Notes: generated by a model not told the origin, from the sequence alone. Counted from the first letter of the stretch, positions 21,271-31,600 are shown. The stretch: 64,000 nucleotides of DNA from Yponomeuta sedellus (GCA_934045075.1 OW203730.1:7576785-7640784); one strand, 5' to 3'. Numbers and translations: made by a program.

Positions 21271-24200
21271 TGGCTGATTCAAATATAACAATTCCACAGT
21301 TACGCATAGCGCAGTACAATATACAAAGTCTTAACAGTAAGAAACCATTATTAATAAAATTTTTACAAAAAGAAAATATAGACATTTGTTTGCTGAATGA
21401 AACCTGGTTAAAAGAAAATAACAATTTTAGAATCCCTGGTTATAATATGTACAGTAAAAATGCAATTAATAAACACAATGGAGTAGCTATTCTAGTAAAA
21501 CCTTACTTAAAATACACTGTTTTAGATACAACTTTTCATGATGATATACAAACTATTGCTATTTCATTATCTACAGAATTAGGGACTATGACTGTTTTAT
21601 GTGTATACTGCCCACCTAGAGGTGGTCATATCAGGATAAATAGATTGACTAACATTATAAAAGATCTCCCTAAACCTATTCTTATAAGTGGTGACTTTAA
21701 CGCGCACCATGTTGCATTTGGATGTTTATCAACTAAAGGTCGAGGTCAGGACTTGTATAATGTAATTGACGAAAATGATCTTTGCATTTTGAATGATAGA
21801 AATTATACAACTGTGAACCGTCCCACACAAAATCCTTTTGCTATTGATGTTACCTTTGCTAGTGCAAGTCTGGCGCCATTTTGTCAATGGTCTGTGCATG
21901 ACGATCCTATGGGAAGTTACCACTATCCCACAATTACAGAAATAGCCTTGGCTATTGATAAATATCAGATTAACCCTCCTGTTGAAAAGTTTTTATTTAG
22001 TAAAACCAACTGGAATAATTATCACGAATTATCTGAAAACATATTTGAAAACTTTACTATGAATGTGGAAAACCCACTTGAGTCATATTCCGAGTTTTGC
22101 TCTCGTTTAAACCAGCTCAAGGAAATAACAGTTCCAAAGCTCTCTAAAACAAGTAAATATATCAGTAGGACCCCTACACCTTGGTGGAATGAAGTATGTG
22201 AGCAAAGTGTTATTGCTTCTTACGATGCATTGAAATTATATAAAAGTGATCCTACCATAGAGAATTACATCAATTATAAAAAACTAGATGCTCTAAAAAA
22301 GAGAACAATTTTAGAACAGAAGAAATGTGGATGGAGTAACTTATGTAATACATTTAACAGAACTACCCCAATTAGTAAAATTTGGAACATGATTAAGATG
22401 TTTAAGGGTATCAGGAGCAGTAACAAATCATGTAAAGATGAATTCATTTCCTCTTTTCTCGATAAGCTTTCGGATAATACTAATTTGGCAGATACTAGTA
22501 ATTTGAACAGGTGTTTCGATATGAATAATGACAAAGGAGATACGAATTTTTTGCTTAAATCATTTACATGGAATGAGTTTTTGATGAGTTTACAGTCTAG
22601 ACGTAACACCACTCCTGGTTTAGATAATCTACCCTACAGTTTGATTGGAAACCTTCATGAGTCTGTACAAAAATTGTTTCTTGACATTCTCAATGCCTTG
22701 TGGCTTAGCAACACAATACCAGAATCATGGAAAACACAGTGTGTTATTCCAATACTTAAACAAGATAAACCACCAGAGCTAGCTAGTTCTTATAGACCCA
22801 TATCTTTATCTTCATGTCTAGGTAAGTTATTTGAAAATATGATAAAAATCAGACTTGACTGGTATGTTGAAGCAAATGGTATCATCCCTGATGTGCAATA
22901 TGGCTTTCGTCGTGGACGTAGTTGCTCTGACAACTTCATTTCTTTGATATCTGATCTGAAAAATGCAAAGAAATCTAAATTACACACTGTATGTGTATTT
23001 TTGGATGTTCAAGGTGCATTCGATAATGTAGATCCTAGTATTCTTGTGAGGATTATGTCTAGTTTAGGCATTCCTGGACGACTCTGTAAATGGATATATG
23101 AATTTCTGAATAATAGAACACTTTATGTGAAACACAATAATATATTACATGGCCCAAGAACTGCATCAAAAGGTACTATGCAAGGTGCCACACTGTCACC
23201 ATTATTGTATAATTTGTATATTAGCGAAATTTGTAAATATGTAGATGCGGGAAATGTTAATATACTGCAATTTGCAGATGACATTGTACTTTACACTAGC
23301 AATAGAAATGTACAGGTTGCAATGGACAACATCAATGAGGCACTAGGTCAATTAGACCATTATTACAATGATATCCTGCACTTGCATATCAATGCATCAA
23401 AAAGTAGTGTAATGATTTTTGGAAAAGACAATCCATCTAATGAGGTTGTATATAGTGGGAAAGTTATAAACAGAGTTAGATCCAAAAAATTTTTAGGTGT
23501 TATAATTGACGAAAAACTTTCCTTTGAAGAGCACATCAAGTATATTTCAATAAATGCATTGAAAGCATTGAATATACTCAGATGCCTTGCTGGTGTTTCC
23601 TGGGGATCAGACCCCAAAACCTTATCAATTTTGTACAAAGCTATTGTAAGAAGTCATTTTGATTACAGCTCCATAGCATACTTAAATAGTAAACATACAA
23701 GAAAGTTAGATGTTTTACAGAACAGGGCTTTGAGAATTATTTCAGGTGCAATGTGTTCGACTCCCATAAGGGCCATGGAAGTTGAGACCAAGATAATGCC
23801 ATTAATCCTGAGGAGACTTCTGTTGGCAGAGAGGTTTTGCCTCAAACTGTTATATGCAAATAATCTGAAAATAATTAACAAAATTGTACCTGGTGAATAT
23901 GCCTCCACTGGTCCTTTGGTAACTGGGGAGGGCCTCTTGGCTGGCAGATGTCCGGCATTGCATGATATTGTTCTGGAAGTTAAAAATAGTTGTAGTTTTG
24001 TCAAAAAGCAGTGTCAATGGCCCTGCTATTCATTTCCTTATGAATGTATTATTCACCCAATCAATGTTTTAGATACTGTAATGAACAACACAGAAATGTT
24101 ACACTTTCTCTCAATGAATAGTTATTACACAATATACACAGATGGTAGTAAAGGTGAGGCATTTGTGCACTCTGCTTTATATGACCCACAAATTAAATTT

Positions 24201-25016
24201 GCGCAGAGTTTTGTCTTGCAAGATGTCTGTACAATATTCACTGCTGAGGCTTATGCTGTTTATCAGGCTTTGACACGAATAAGAAATGTAAATGACTGTA
24301 GAAGCTTTCTAATTGTAACAGATTCTTTAAGTCTAATTCAGGGTCTTGTACATATAAACATAAATTTTAGAAGTAACTTTATTTTGTATATATTAAAACA
24401 AATTGTTTATGACCATTATCTCAATGGTAAAGACATATCTTTCATGTGGGTACCATCTCATAAAGGTATTACAGGTAATGAAGTAGCAGACAAAGTAGCA
24501 TTTGAAGGGATAAATAAGCTTGATGTTAGTCATGCTGTGAATGTACCCATGAGTGACTATTTGTATAATATAAATTTAAGTATAAACAAGTTGTGGGAAG
24601 AATTCTGGAGGAAGGACCAAGAAACGAAAGGGCAATGGTATGGAAGCATACAAGAAACCTTACCAGTAAAACCGTGGTACGATGATCTGAAAGAAGCCAG
24701 TCGTGACTTTATCACTACAATTAACAGACTGAGATTTGGTCATAATAGAGCGCCATCACACCTAGCCAGGCTCGGAATAATCCATTCCAGTGTTTGTAAA
24801 TTCTGTGGAGCTAATGAAGCTACCGTTGATCATATAATATTTGAATGTCAATGTCAAAGCTTTCTATTTGACAGACTAGTGCTTGCAAGTGAACTAAGTG
24901 AAGTGATAAAAACTAGTGATTCCTCCCGCCCGCCAACGCTTAAACAATTCCTAAAAGTAAAAAGTGCTTTCAAACCTGTGTATAAATACATTAAAAACAC
25001 CATAAGCATGGTATAG
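21270..25016 (+). CDS. Retrotransposon ORF2: endonuclease, reverse transcriptase, RNase H
   Basis: The product is 1248 aa. The APE-type endonuclease is at about 8-230: QYNIQSLN, NETWL (Glu44), SGDFNAHH (Asp142, Asn144) and GSYHYPT (215-221). In that last motif most relatives have SDH, so Tyr replaces the usual Asp. The reverse transcriptase is at about 480-760: YRPISLSSCLGKLFE, YGFRRGRS, FLDVQGAFD, GTMQGATLSPLLYN and the catalytic FADD near residue 670. RNase H is at about 950-1090: YTDGSK, TAEAYAVYQAL, VTDSLS and HKGITGNEVAD. A C-terminal finger CKFCGANEATVDHIIFEC (CX2CX7-8HX4C) closes it. The frame is fully open. The ORF2 start overlaps the ORF1 stop in the UAAUG form known to drive reinitiation in SART1. 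Confidence 0.95.
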   Translation: MADSNITIPQLRIAQYNIQSLNSKKPLLIKFLQKENIDICLLNETWLKENNNFRIPGYNMYSKNAINKHNGVAILVKPYLKYTVLDTTFHDDIQTIAISLSTELGTMTVLCVYCPPRGGHIRINRLTNIIKDLPKPILISGDFNAHHVAFGCLSTKGRGQDLYNVIDENDLCILNDRNYTTVNRPTQNPFAIDVTFASASLAPFCQWSVHDDPMGSYHYPTITEIALAIDKYQINPPVEKFLFSKTNWNNYHELSENIFENFTMNVENPLESYSEFCSRLNQLKEITVPKLSKTSKYISRTPTPWWNEVCEQSVIASYDALKLYKSDPTIENYINYKKLDALKKRTILEQKKCGWSNLCNTFNRTTPISKIWNMIKMFKGIRSSNKSCKDEFISSFLDKLSDNTNLADTSNLNRCFDMNNDKGDTNFLLKSFTWNEFLMSLQSRRNTTPGLDNLPYSLIGNLHESVQKLFLDILNALWLSNTIPESWKTQCVIPILKQDKPPELASSYRPISLSSCLGKLFENMIKIRLDWYVEANGIIPDVQYGFRRGRSCSDNFISLISDLKNAKKSKLHTVCVFLDVQGAFDNVDPSILVRIMSSLGIPGRLCKWIYEFLNNRTLYVKHNNILHGPRTASKGTMQGATLSPLLYNLYISEICKYVDAGNVNILQFADDIVLYTSNRNVQVAMDNINEALGQLDHYYNDILHLHINASKSSVMIFGKDNPSNEVVYSGKVINRVRSKKFLGVIIDEKLSFEEHIKYISINALKALNILRCLAGVSWGSDPKTLSILYKAIVRSHFDYSSIAYLNSKHTRKLDVLQNRALRIISGAMCSTPIRAMEVETKIMPLILRRLLLAERFCLKLLYANNLKIINKIVPGEYASTGPLVTGEGLLAGRCPALHDIVLEVKNSCSFVKKQCQWPCYSFPYECIIHPINVLDTVMNNTEMLHFLSMNSYYTIYTDGSKGEAFVHSALYDPQIKFAQSFVLQDVCTIFTAEAYAVYQALTRIRNVNDCRSFLIVTDSLSLIQGLVHININFRSNFILYILKQIVYDHYLNGKDISFMWVPSHKGITGNEVADKVAFEGINKLDVSHAVNVPMSDYLYNINLSINKLWEEFWRKDQETKGQWYGSIQETLPVKPWYDDLKEASRDFITTINRLRFGHNRAPSHLARLGIIHSSVCKFCGANEATVDHIIFECQCQSFLFDRLVLASELSEVIKTSDSSRPPTLKQFLKVKSAFKPVYKYIKNTISMV

Positions 25017-25115
25017 TGAAATGAAAATACCTAAACAAACGAAAACTCTTTATAAATAAAGATATGGCTTAAAGGTCGTGTTACCAGGCCATAAATTACA
25101 AAAAAAAAAAAAAAA

Positions 25116-25127
25116 GCAGTGCAGCAG
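25116..25127. repeat. Right target-site duplication of the LINE
   Basis: gcagtgcagcag, identical to 19948-19959, directly follows the A-tail. Confidence 0.9.
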
Positions 25128-25159
25128 CGTCACTTTGACATCTTAGGGTTACCAGTACA

Positions 25160-25800
25160 GTGCGTTCACATTAACTTGACGCGTGAGAGAATTGGTAACA
25201 AGGACATAACATCGTGAGTCGCCCATTGGCTCAATTGGTAGAGCGCTGGTACGGATAGCCAGAGGTTGCGGGTTCGAATCCCGGCATGGGTGAAATTTTT
25301 AGCCTCTAAATAGGTTTTTAAATTTGTTCCTTAGCACGGGTTAGTGCATTAAAAATAAAAATAGTGTAATCATGTGGGTACAGTGATATCGTTCCGATGT
25401 TAAGCCTAACTGCAAAGTAGGTAGTCGGGGCTGTAACTAATGCAATTTGCTTAAGTCAGATGTCGCTGCCTGTACGTAATACAGAGAATATTGTAAAGAG
25501 GTTCGAAATTTCGCTGATGCCGTGAGTCGCCCATTGGCTCAATTGGTAGAGCGCTGGTACGGATAGCCAGAGGTTGCGGGTTCGAATCCCGGCATGGGTG
25601 AAATTTTTAGCCTCTAAATAGGTTTTTAAAAAAGGACATAACATGTGAATTAGCTTTTGGACCTAATCGGAAGATGGTTAAACAAGCCCTCAATCCTTTT
25701 ATTTTCCCCAAGTAATGGGTATGATTTCTTATTTAACATGGTAACAGTAAACATCTCAGTGTTACCAATTCTCTCACGCGTCAAGTTAACGTAAACGCAC
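25160..25800. mobile_element. Terminal-inverted-repeat element, 641 bp
   Basis: 41-bp inverted repeats at 25160-25200 and 25760-25800 differ at two positions (core aacttgacgcgtgagagaat). No transposase ORF lies between. The interior carries a SINE dimer at 25213-25631, so the TIR element without it is about 210 bp. The flanks show no clear target duplication, so the superfamily is open. Confidence 0.8.
25213..25631 (+). mobile_element. tRNA-centred SINE (S1), dimeric copy with target duplication
   Basis: Two near-identical units (25213-25322 and 25522-25628) each hold gcccattggctcaattggta, gggttcgaatcccggcatgg and aaatttttagcctctaaata. Between them lie the 3' body (cacgggttagtgcattaaaa) and a middle block (gtagtcggggctgtaac, gtcgctgcctgtacgtaata). 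The whole is flanked by aaggacataacat at 25200-25212 and 25632-25644. The anticodon loop ACGGATA lacks U33, so this is not a tRNA gene. Confidence 0.8.
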
Positions 25801-25874
25801 AATATTTTAAAATGTTTTGGCTTAGCGGAATCTCAATTAAATACCTATACTGTTGCTTTTTGAAAAAGTAATCA

Positions 25875-26023
25875 TTATCTTTGTTATTTTTTAATCAATA
25901 ATTTATCTTGATGAGAAGTTATTAGTAACGATAATATGACAATTAATATATGATAATCACCAAAGATATAACGCAAACCAGCAAAGAATACGACTGTAAC
26001 GAATACGATTGTAAATCGGATAA
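25875..26023. promoter_or_regulatory. Cluster of five GATA-factor cores upstream of the protease
   Basis: GATAA or TTATC cores lie at 25875-25879, 25903-25907, 25930-25934, 25952-25956 and 26019-26023, ending 23 bp before the start codon. Insect midgut digestive genes are commonly driven by GATA factors (GATAe in flies). The role here is inferred. Confidence 0.4.
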
Positions 26024-26045
26024 TTGGGTATCAATAGAGTAAAAC

Positions 26046-28528
26046 ATGGATAGAGACGAGAAACATATTTTGATGCTAGTTTTAGTGATAACTATTTCTA
26101 ACATTGTGCTAGCTCACCCGAATGGTAAGAAATTATGTAGCCAAATTAAGAAAAACACTGAACTGACATAACAAGTGAATACTGTGTGAAAATACTGGTG
26201 TGGTGACATTTTCTCTATCATAAAAAAGCCTACAAATCTTTGGACTACCAAGGACGTAATATAAACTGTAACTAAGTAGATATAAACTTAGGGTTGACAA
26301 TTCGTAGGTATCTACTCCATAATGTGATGTTATTTCAGCAGTTCCATCAACAACCCGAGTGATTGGCGGACTGGAAGCCCCGTCAGTCTATGGTAAATTC
26401 CAAGCATCCCTACAGAATCTACATGGCTCTCACGTGTGTGGTGGAGCTGTAGTATCTCGAAAGCATGTTGTCACGGCGGCGCATTGTCTTGATGGGTGTG
26501 TAAAAAGATTTTTTATTAGCTAATTAAAGGTGGTGAGGTCAACAAGTACGTCAATTTCTATGTTTGTGTAACGTAAAAACTAAAATGTAAAAGTTGATCG
26601 CTGTCGGCTATACCTACAGCACTATTATTTAAATAACAGTCACATCTTTAAAAAAAATACATTTATATTAGATAAATAGAAACGCTCGTGGCCTAGGCGA
26701 ACCGAGTGATCGGAATCAATCACTTGAGTTAAGCAACAACAGGCGCGGTCAGGTGCAGGATGGGTGACCGTCCCGCGACTACCGCTAGTGGCATTTTTGC
26801 TAGCGCTTCCGTGCTTCGCAAGGCACGTTAAGCCGTTGGTGCCGGCTGTCATGCAATGGCAGTCGCTAAGCCAAGTCAGAGGCCTTATGGGTGGCTTGAT
26901 AACTTCTGACAGTAAGTCCCGCCACCGTCTTACAATCCTCCACTAACCCGGACTTGGCCCGCATGGTGGAGTATGGCCTAGTCTTCCTGCGATGCAGCAA
27001 GAGACCCGTGCCCCAGCAGTGGGGACAAACAAGGGTTAATGCCGATACTAACCACTAGTCTCTGAATGAAGAATTTTATTTAAGTATAAGTTTTACTGTC
27101 GCTTCAAATTGAAATAATCTACGAATGTTATTTGCTTGAAAAATTTAACTCTATTGACCTTATTTTTAGCGCTGATCCTCAGTACATTCATATAGTCGTA
27201 GGAACAAATGACCTTGACCTCGGCGGTAGCAGTTATGACGTTGAATCTATAGAAATTTTCAAAGATTACAATAGAACGACGAGAGCTCACGATATTGCTG
27301 TTATAAGAGCAGCGGAATATTTCAACCCAAATGATATTGAGATACTGACTCTCTATTCGAAAGAGTTACAAGAAGGAGATCGTGTTACTTTGACGGGATT
27401 TGGAGCGTTAGAGGTTAGTCCGTGTTAGGATATTATGGAATTACTAATAATTTGACAAGCATTTTCCAATAATACCTCATTAACTTTGCAGGCCAATGGA
27501 GAGTCCAGTAGGAAACTGCATATTTTAAATATAAGTGTATTTAGTCAAGAAACGTGTAAATACGCAATGAGGTATTCAAGAGAAGTGTTCGATACAATGT
27601 TTTGCACCTTCATTGCCATTGGACAAGGGACTTGTCACGTAAGATGTTTTTATTTTTTCTGTTCTGATGATATTTGGATGTGAAAATTTGTCATGATTAT
27701 GTAACTAGACAAAGATCTGAATTGAGACATAATGATACTAGATTAACGGTAATGCGCTCATGTGGGATAATTTATAACGCAGGCGAGGCCGCGTGTTAAA
27801 GTAAAAGCTAGTGTAAAGTATTATTCTTTCACTGGGAAGTAACATATTCTGGCAACACTTTCCTTTACTTTCTCTTCCGCAATAGGCTCAACCTTAAGCA
27901 GTGTTTACTGAAATGAAAATACATAAACAAACGAACTCTATAAAGATATGGCCTAAAGGTCGTGTTACCAGGCCATAAATTACAAAAAAAAAAGCAATAG
28001 GCTCAATACCTATCTCAGTATTAACAAAGTAATAACTAAGCCATGTGAAACCAAGCAATAGGCTATTCCGTAGTGTTTATATACTCTGTGGGCTATTCGA
28101 CAGGTTTCTGAAAACCAACTCAGATTTTTCGTTGGTGTTTAAATCAGTTTTAAAATTGTAATTGATACAGTTTGTATATAATTAATACTTTTCACACTGT
28201 CAAATAGCCCATTTAACTATGGATTTTTTTAAATATAACTTTTGAGCCTTTTCGTTCATTTTATTACTTCATTAACTAGGTACATGGATTCTATAATATT
28301 ACCTACTTTACCACGGATTAAAAAGACAAAGACACGCAGCATTATTTTACACAAGACTTTTTTTCTCTTGGATTTCAGGGTGACTCTGGGAGCCCCCTGA
28401 TCGCACAAAACCAGCTGGCCGGTGTAGTATCTTGGGGGATTCCATGTGCAGTCGGTTTCCCAGATGTCCATACCAGGATAACTCAATACATCTCTTGGAT
28501 CGAGGAGTTGATAAATGAAAGCAACTAA
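26046..28528 (+). CDS. Secreted chymotrypsin-like serine protease (S1 family)
   Basis: This is a 258-aa zymogen in five exons (26046-26124, 26339-26495, 27170-27413, 27492-27638, 28379-28528), with phase kept at every join. Exon 1 codes the signal peptide (hydrophobic ILMLVLVITISNIVLA). Activation should cut before VIGG (TTR/VIGG) in exon 2. The triad is complete: His in TAAHC, Asp in HDIAV, Ser in GDSGSP. The active-site loop reads GDSGSP where GDSGGP is usual. The residue at chymotrypsin position 189 is Gly (GQGTCHGDSG), so it is not trypsin-like; SWG and the Gly before FPDV suggest an open pocket. Likely a digestive or extracellular enzyme; the substrate is not known. Intron 2 holds a 5S-derived SINE and intron 4 a truncated LINE. 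The stop lies 107 bp from that of Mlh3, which is convergent. A plus ATTAAA lies near 28610. Confidence 0.92.
26680..27038 (+). repeat. 5S-rRNA-derived SINE (S3), longest copy
   Basis: The 5S-like head (cgtggcctaggcgaaccgag, ttaagcaacaacaggcgcgg, ggatgggtgaccgtcccgcg) is followed by a body (gccggctgtcatgcaatggc) and a tail (ccccagcagtgggga). It lies in intron 2 of the protease gene. Other full or partial copies are at 13105-13325, 41940-42140 and 56267-56605, and tails are at 46000-46140, 47250-47410 and 62368-62450. Confidence 0.8.
27892..27993 (+). mobile_element. 5'-truncated copy of the I-group LINE
   Basis: 102 bp match the last part of the 19960-25115 element (aatgaaaatacataaacaaa, aaggtcgtgttaccaggcca, then a poly(A) tail). 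Flanking direct repeats gcaataggctcaa lie at 27879-27891 and 27994-28006. It lies in intron 4 of the protease. Confidence 0.9.
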
Positions 28529-28635
28529 AAGTACCTACCCATCAACTTAGAGGTGGCTAAGACCATAATTTTATTAATCACACATTATAATATAGTACAA
28601 CATACACATTAAAAGAAAAGTAACTAGTAATGAAA
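28529..28635. other. Convergent 3' ends of the protease and Mlh3 genes
   Basis: Only 107 bp separate the two stop codons. The Mlh3 poly(A) signal (AATAAA on minus) is at about 28570-28575. A plausible protease signal (ATTAAA on plus) is at about 28608-28613. Cleavage 10-30 bases past each signal would make the two 3' UTRs overlap. Confidence 0.6.
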
Positions 28636-31600
28636 TCACTTTTTCTTGAACTTTTCTAACTTCGCCATATTAATCTGAAACAAGAATTTAATTTGATAAA
28701 AACTTATATTTTGTTACCACTAACTACCAATAGGCATCTTTATAAGACATCCAGGATATTAAAATAATGAAACACGACCCGAAAGTAGGGCTGGGCACCA
28801 AATCAAAAACTTACTCATAAAAACATCTAGGAAATAAATTAAATACGCAATAGTCGCGTAACTTTCAGGGTTCACGTAAGCTAAGGCCGCATTTCATGTA
28901 AGTGGTACTCCGTACTTCGAGTCTGTGGGTTAATCGACTTTGCAATGTAGGTACATAGAATTGATGTATACCAAGAACTGTAGTTTTACGAAGCAGGCTT
29001 CAGCACTCAGGTGACTGAGAGAATTCGTATTTCGGGAAGGAACTATGAACTAATTTATGAAAAAGACTGATCTGGCATTATTGCAGCAGTGGCATCTTGC
29101 ATTTTAGGCTTTGTGCTCATAACCCGATTAAAGAACTGCTTACCTTAAAAACACTAAGTTTAGGTTTGATTTCCACTAGCACAGTCATCACTGGCCTTCC
29201 ATGGGCACATTGGAAAGGAGTCTTACACTCCGATAGCTCGCTTAAAAGTCGCACGCAGTCATTGTACGACAGTCTATCGCCAAATTTGATGGCGTAGCGG
29301 CAAGCCTGTAACGAAAAAAAGATAAACACTAATAGAGAAATATTATAAAGCTTTTTATCTACAGGGAAAGTCTTCGTATAAAAAGTTTCTAGAAACGAAT
29401 AAAAACCAAATATGTGCCTAGATATAAAGTGGTAGCGCCCTCTACCATTGAAGTTATCGAGCCGCCCATAAGGCCTCTGACATGGCTTAATGACTGCCAT
29501 TACATGACAGCTGGCTTCATCGATGATGGCTAATACCTATGGCTACGAATAAAATACACCAATACCGCGTGTACCCGAAGGTTGAAAAGGGGACCATATA
29601 CTGTCCGTCTTTCGTATCTTCAGAGGGCTTCTCTTGATACATAGTATTATTATGGTTCAATAGAGCCACTGAAGAAATAATAGCGATTGTAATAATAAAA
29701 AAATAAGAGGGCTCGCCAAGAGGGAGGCCTATGTCTTGCAGTGGGCTTCAAATGGCTCATAATGATGCTGTCTGACGTAGGCTCGCCACGCAAGATAGCT
29801 TTTCTCGTAAAAAAAAGGTTATCGCCAATAAGCGTCATCTATGAAGGGGTTGTTGAAATTGTGCTGAAAACGGCTCATAGCACGGGATCCACGGTAGGTA
29901 CGCGACGCCGACTTGGCAAGTCTTTATAAGGTACTTACCTCACTGAATACTAGATCCATTATTGATTTTGGATACAAAGAGATGGATCCCTTCTGTAACT
30001 TGATTGCTTCTATCTCTTCCGATATTAAACTTTTCACTGCTTTCATTATAATATCCACCTGAAATTAAAATAGAAAAAAAAGGTAAGTGCAAGTAAGTCA
30101 CGCGCCTTGTTCCAAACCAACGGTTAAAATTAACTTTGCAGTGAAAAAGGATGTTCTCCCAGACAACTTCACCTACACAAGAGTGGGGGTAACCCAGTGG
30201 GTAGAACAATGGACTCGGAAGCGAATGAACCAGGTTTGAGTCCCAGTGCACTGGGAATCAAACCTGCATGCACCTGCATGTACCAATGTCTTTGGTATAT
30301 TTGTGAAGTTATAGTAGCCATACCACTCGCTAAAATTTGAAGGAAAACATCGTGAGGAAACCTGAGTGTCTGAGGTGTTCAAATACCTCAGAGCTTGAAA
30401 TTGTGAACCCGCGGTGGGCACGCGTGATAGCTAAGCCCATACTCTCTCTCTCTGAGAGAAGGCTTGCGTCTTGTAGTGGGACGTTTATATACGCTACATA
30501 AAAAATAAATTAAAATAGATAACAATACACCTCATTTAAAATCCCGACCCTCATTGCGCAGATCATGAAACAGCGAAAAAAATGTGATGTATATCCATTT
30601 TATATTTCGAGATTTAAGTACCTACATTGTGTTAATCTCTTTTTGAAAGAAGGCTTGTCACTTGCAGTGATGTCTTTGTTGTTATAAAATGGCAAAAGAT
30701 ATGAATGATTTTTTTAAGTAACAATGCGGCTCTTTACCTGTCTCGCATTTTTCCCAATTATTGCTTCTGGTATACCCGTCACAGAAACCTCAACTGTGCC
30801 CTCTACAGTCCATTTCAATCCAAGTTGTTCGAACTTCGTTTTATAGTTCTGTAGGTAGAGTATTTCGTCCCGTTTCAGTTTAATGGTGACGTCATCCAAG
30901 GCGACGGATTTCCATCGATTTTCGGCTAAATACTCTGTAAAGTAGAAAGTTATGAAGGCACAATTCAAATGTTTATTCATAACAGGTTAAGAAAGAAGGG
31001 AAGATGTTAAGGTCGCCAAATATAATTTACGTTATCGAACTCCTCCGAAACGGCTTTACCGATTTTTATGAAACTTTTGGTGTAGGTATATTTGGTAGGT
31101 TTGAGAGAAGGTAGGAATAGGCTAAAGTCATTGTACAGAGTGATAAAATCAAATTATAACAAAAAAATATTGACAACTAGCTGAGCTGACCCAGCGAACT
31201 GAGTGCTTAGTGCGAGTTTTTTAACTACTCGATCGCTCTAACGTAAACTCATATTTCTATGGCATCGAGGAAGCGCCACGTAGCGAAAAGTATGGAAATT
31301 AAAATTGCTGATTGCGAGTTGTAATGGTTTACGTTGAGAAGTGAACACGTTTACCAGCCAAAACACGAATAAACGCGAGTGCGAGTTGTACTGTGACAGC
31401 GTTTTGCCAGTTCGAACGGTTAATTTACTTTTACTTAGCGGTACTTACTACTCAATGCTCGATTAACGCGGTAGTAAAGTTATTCGATTGGATCTGTCAA
31501 ACTCGCACTAAGGAATCTGCGTATCGCTTAACAGTCGATTCCTTTTTTTTTTGTGTTTTCTTCGTAAGAACCATCCTCGTACTTCAAGGAATATTTAAAA

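Larger units (their letters stand above)
19960..25115 (+). mobile_element. Full-length I-group non-LTR retrotransposon
   Basis: The element is about 5.16 kb. It has a 120-bp 5' UTR, two intact ORFs (20080-21270 and 21270-25016), a 3' UTR of about 80 bp and a poly(A) tail, and it is flanked by a 12-bp duplication. ORF2 carries endonuclease, reverse transcriptase and RNase H domains, and ORF1 carries three zinc knuckles. That combination places it in the I/R1/Loner-Nimb group rather than Jockey or CR1. Intact frames and identical flanking repeats point to a recent insertion. The 3' UTR holds a short hairpin (tatggc paired with gccata) that is also kept in the truncated copy at 27892-27993. Confidence 0.93.

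Noticed and set aside
25224..25296. tRNA genes (also at 39313, 51883, 15267, 63868)
   Set aside because: A and B boxes are present, but anticodon loops such as ACGGATA lack U33, acceptor stems do not close well, and SINE bodies follow directly.
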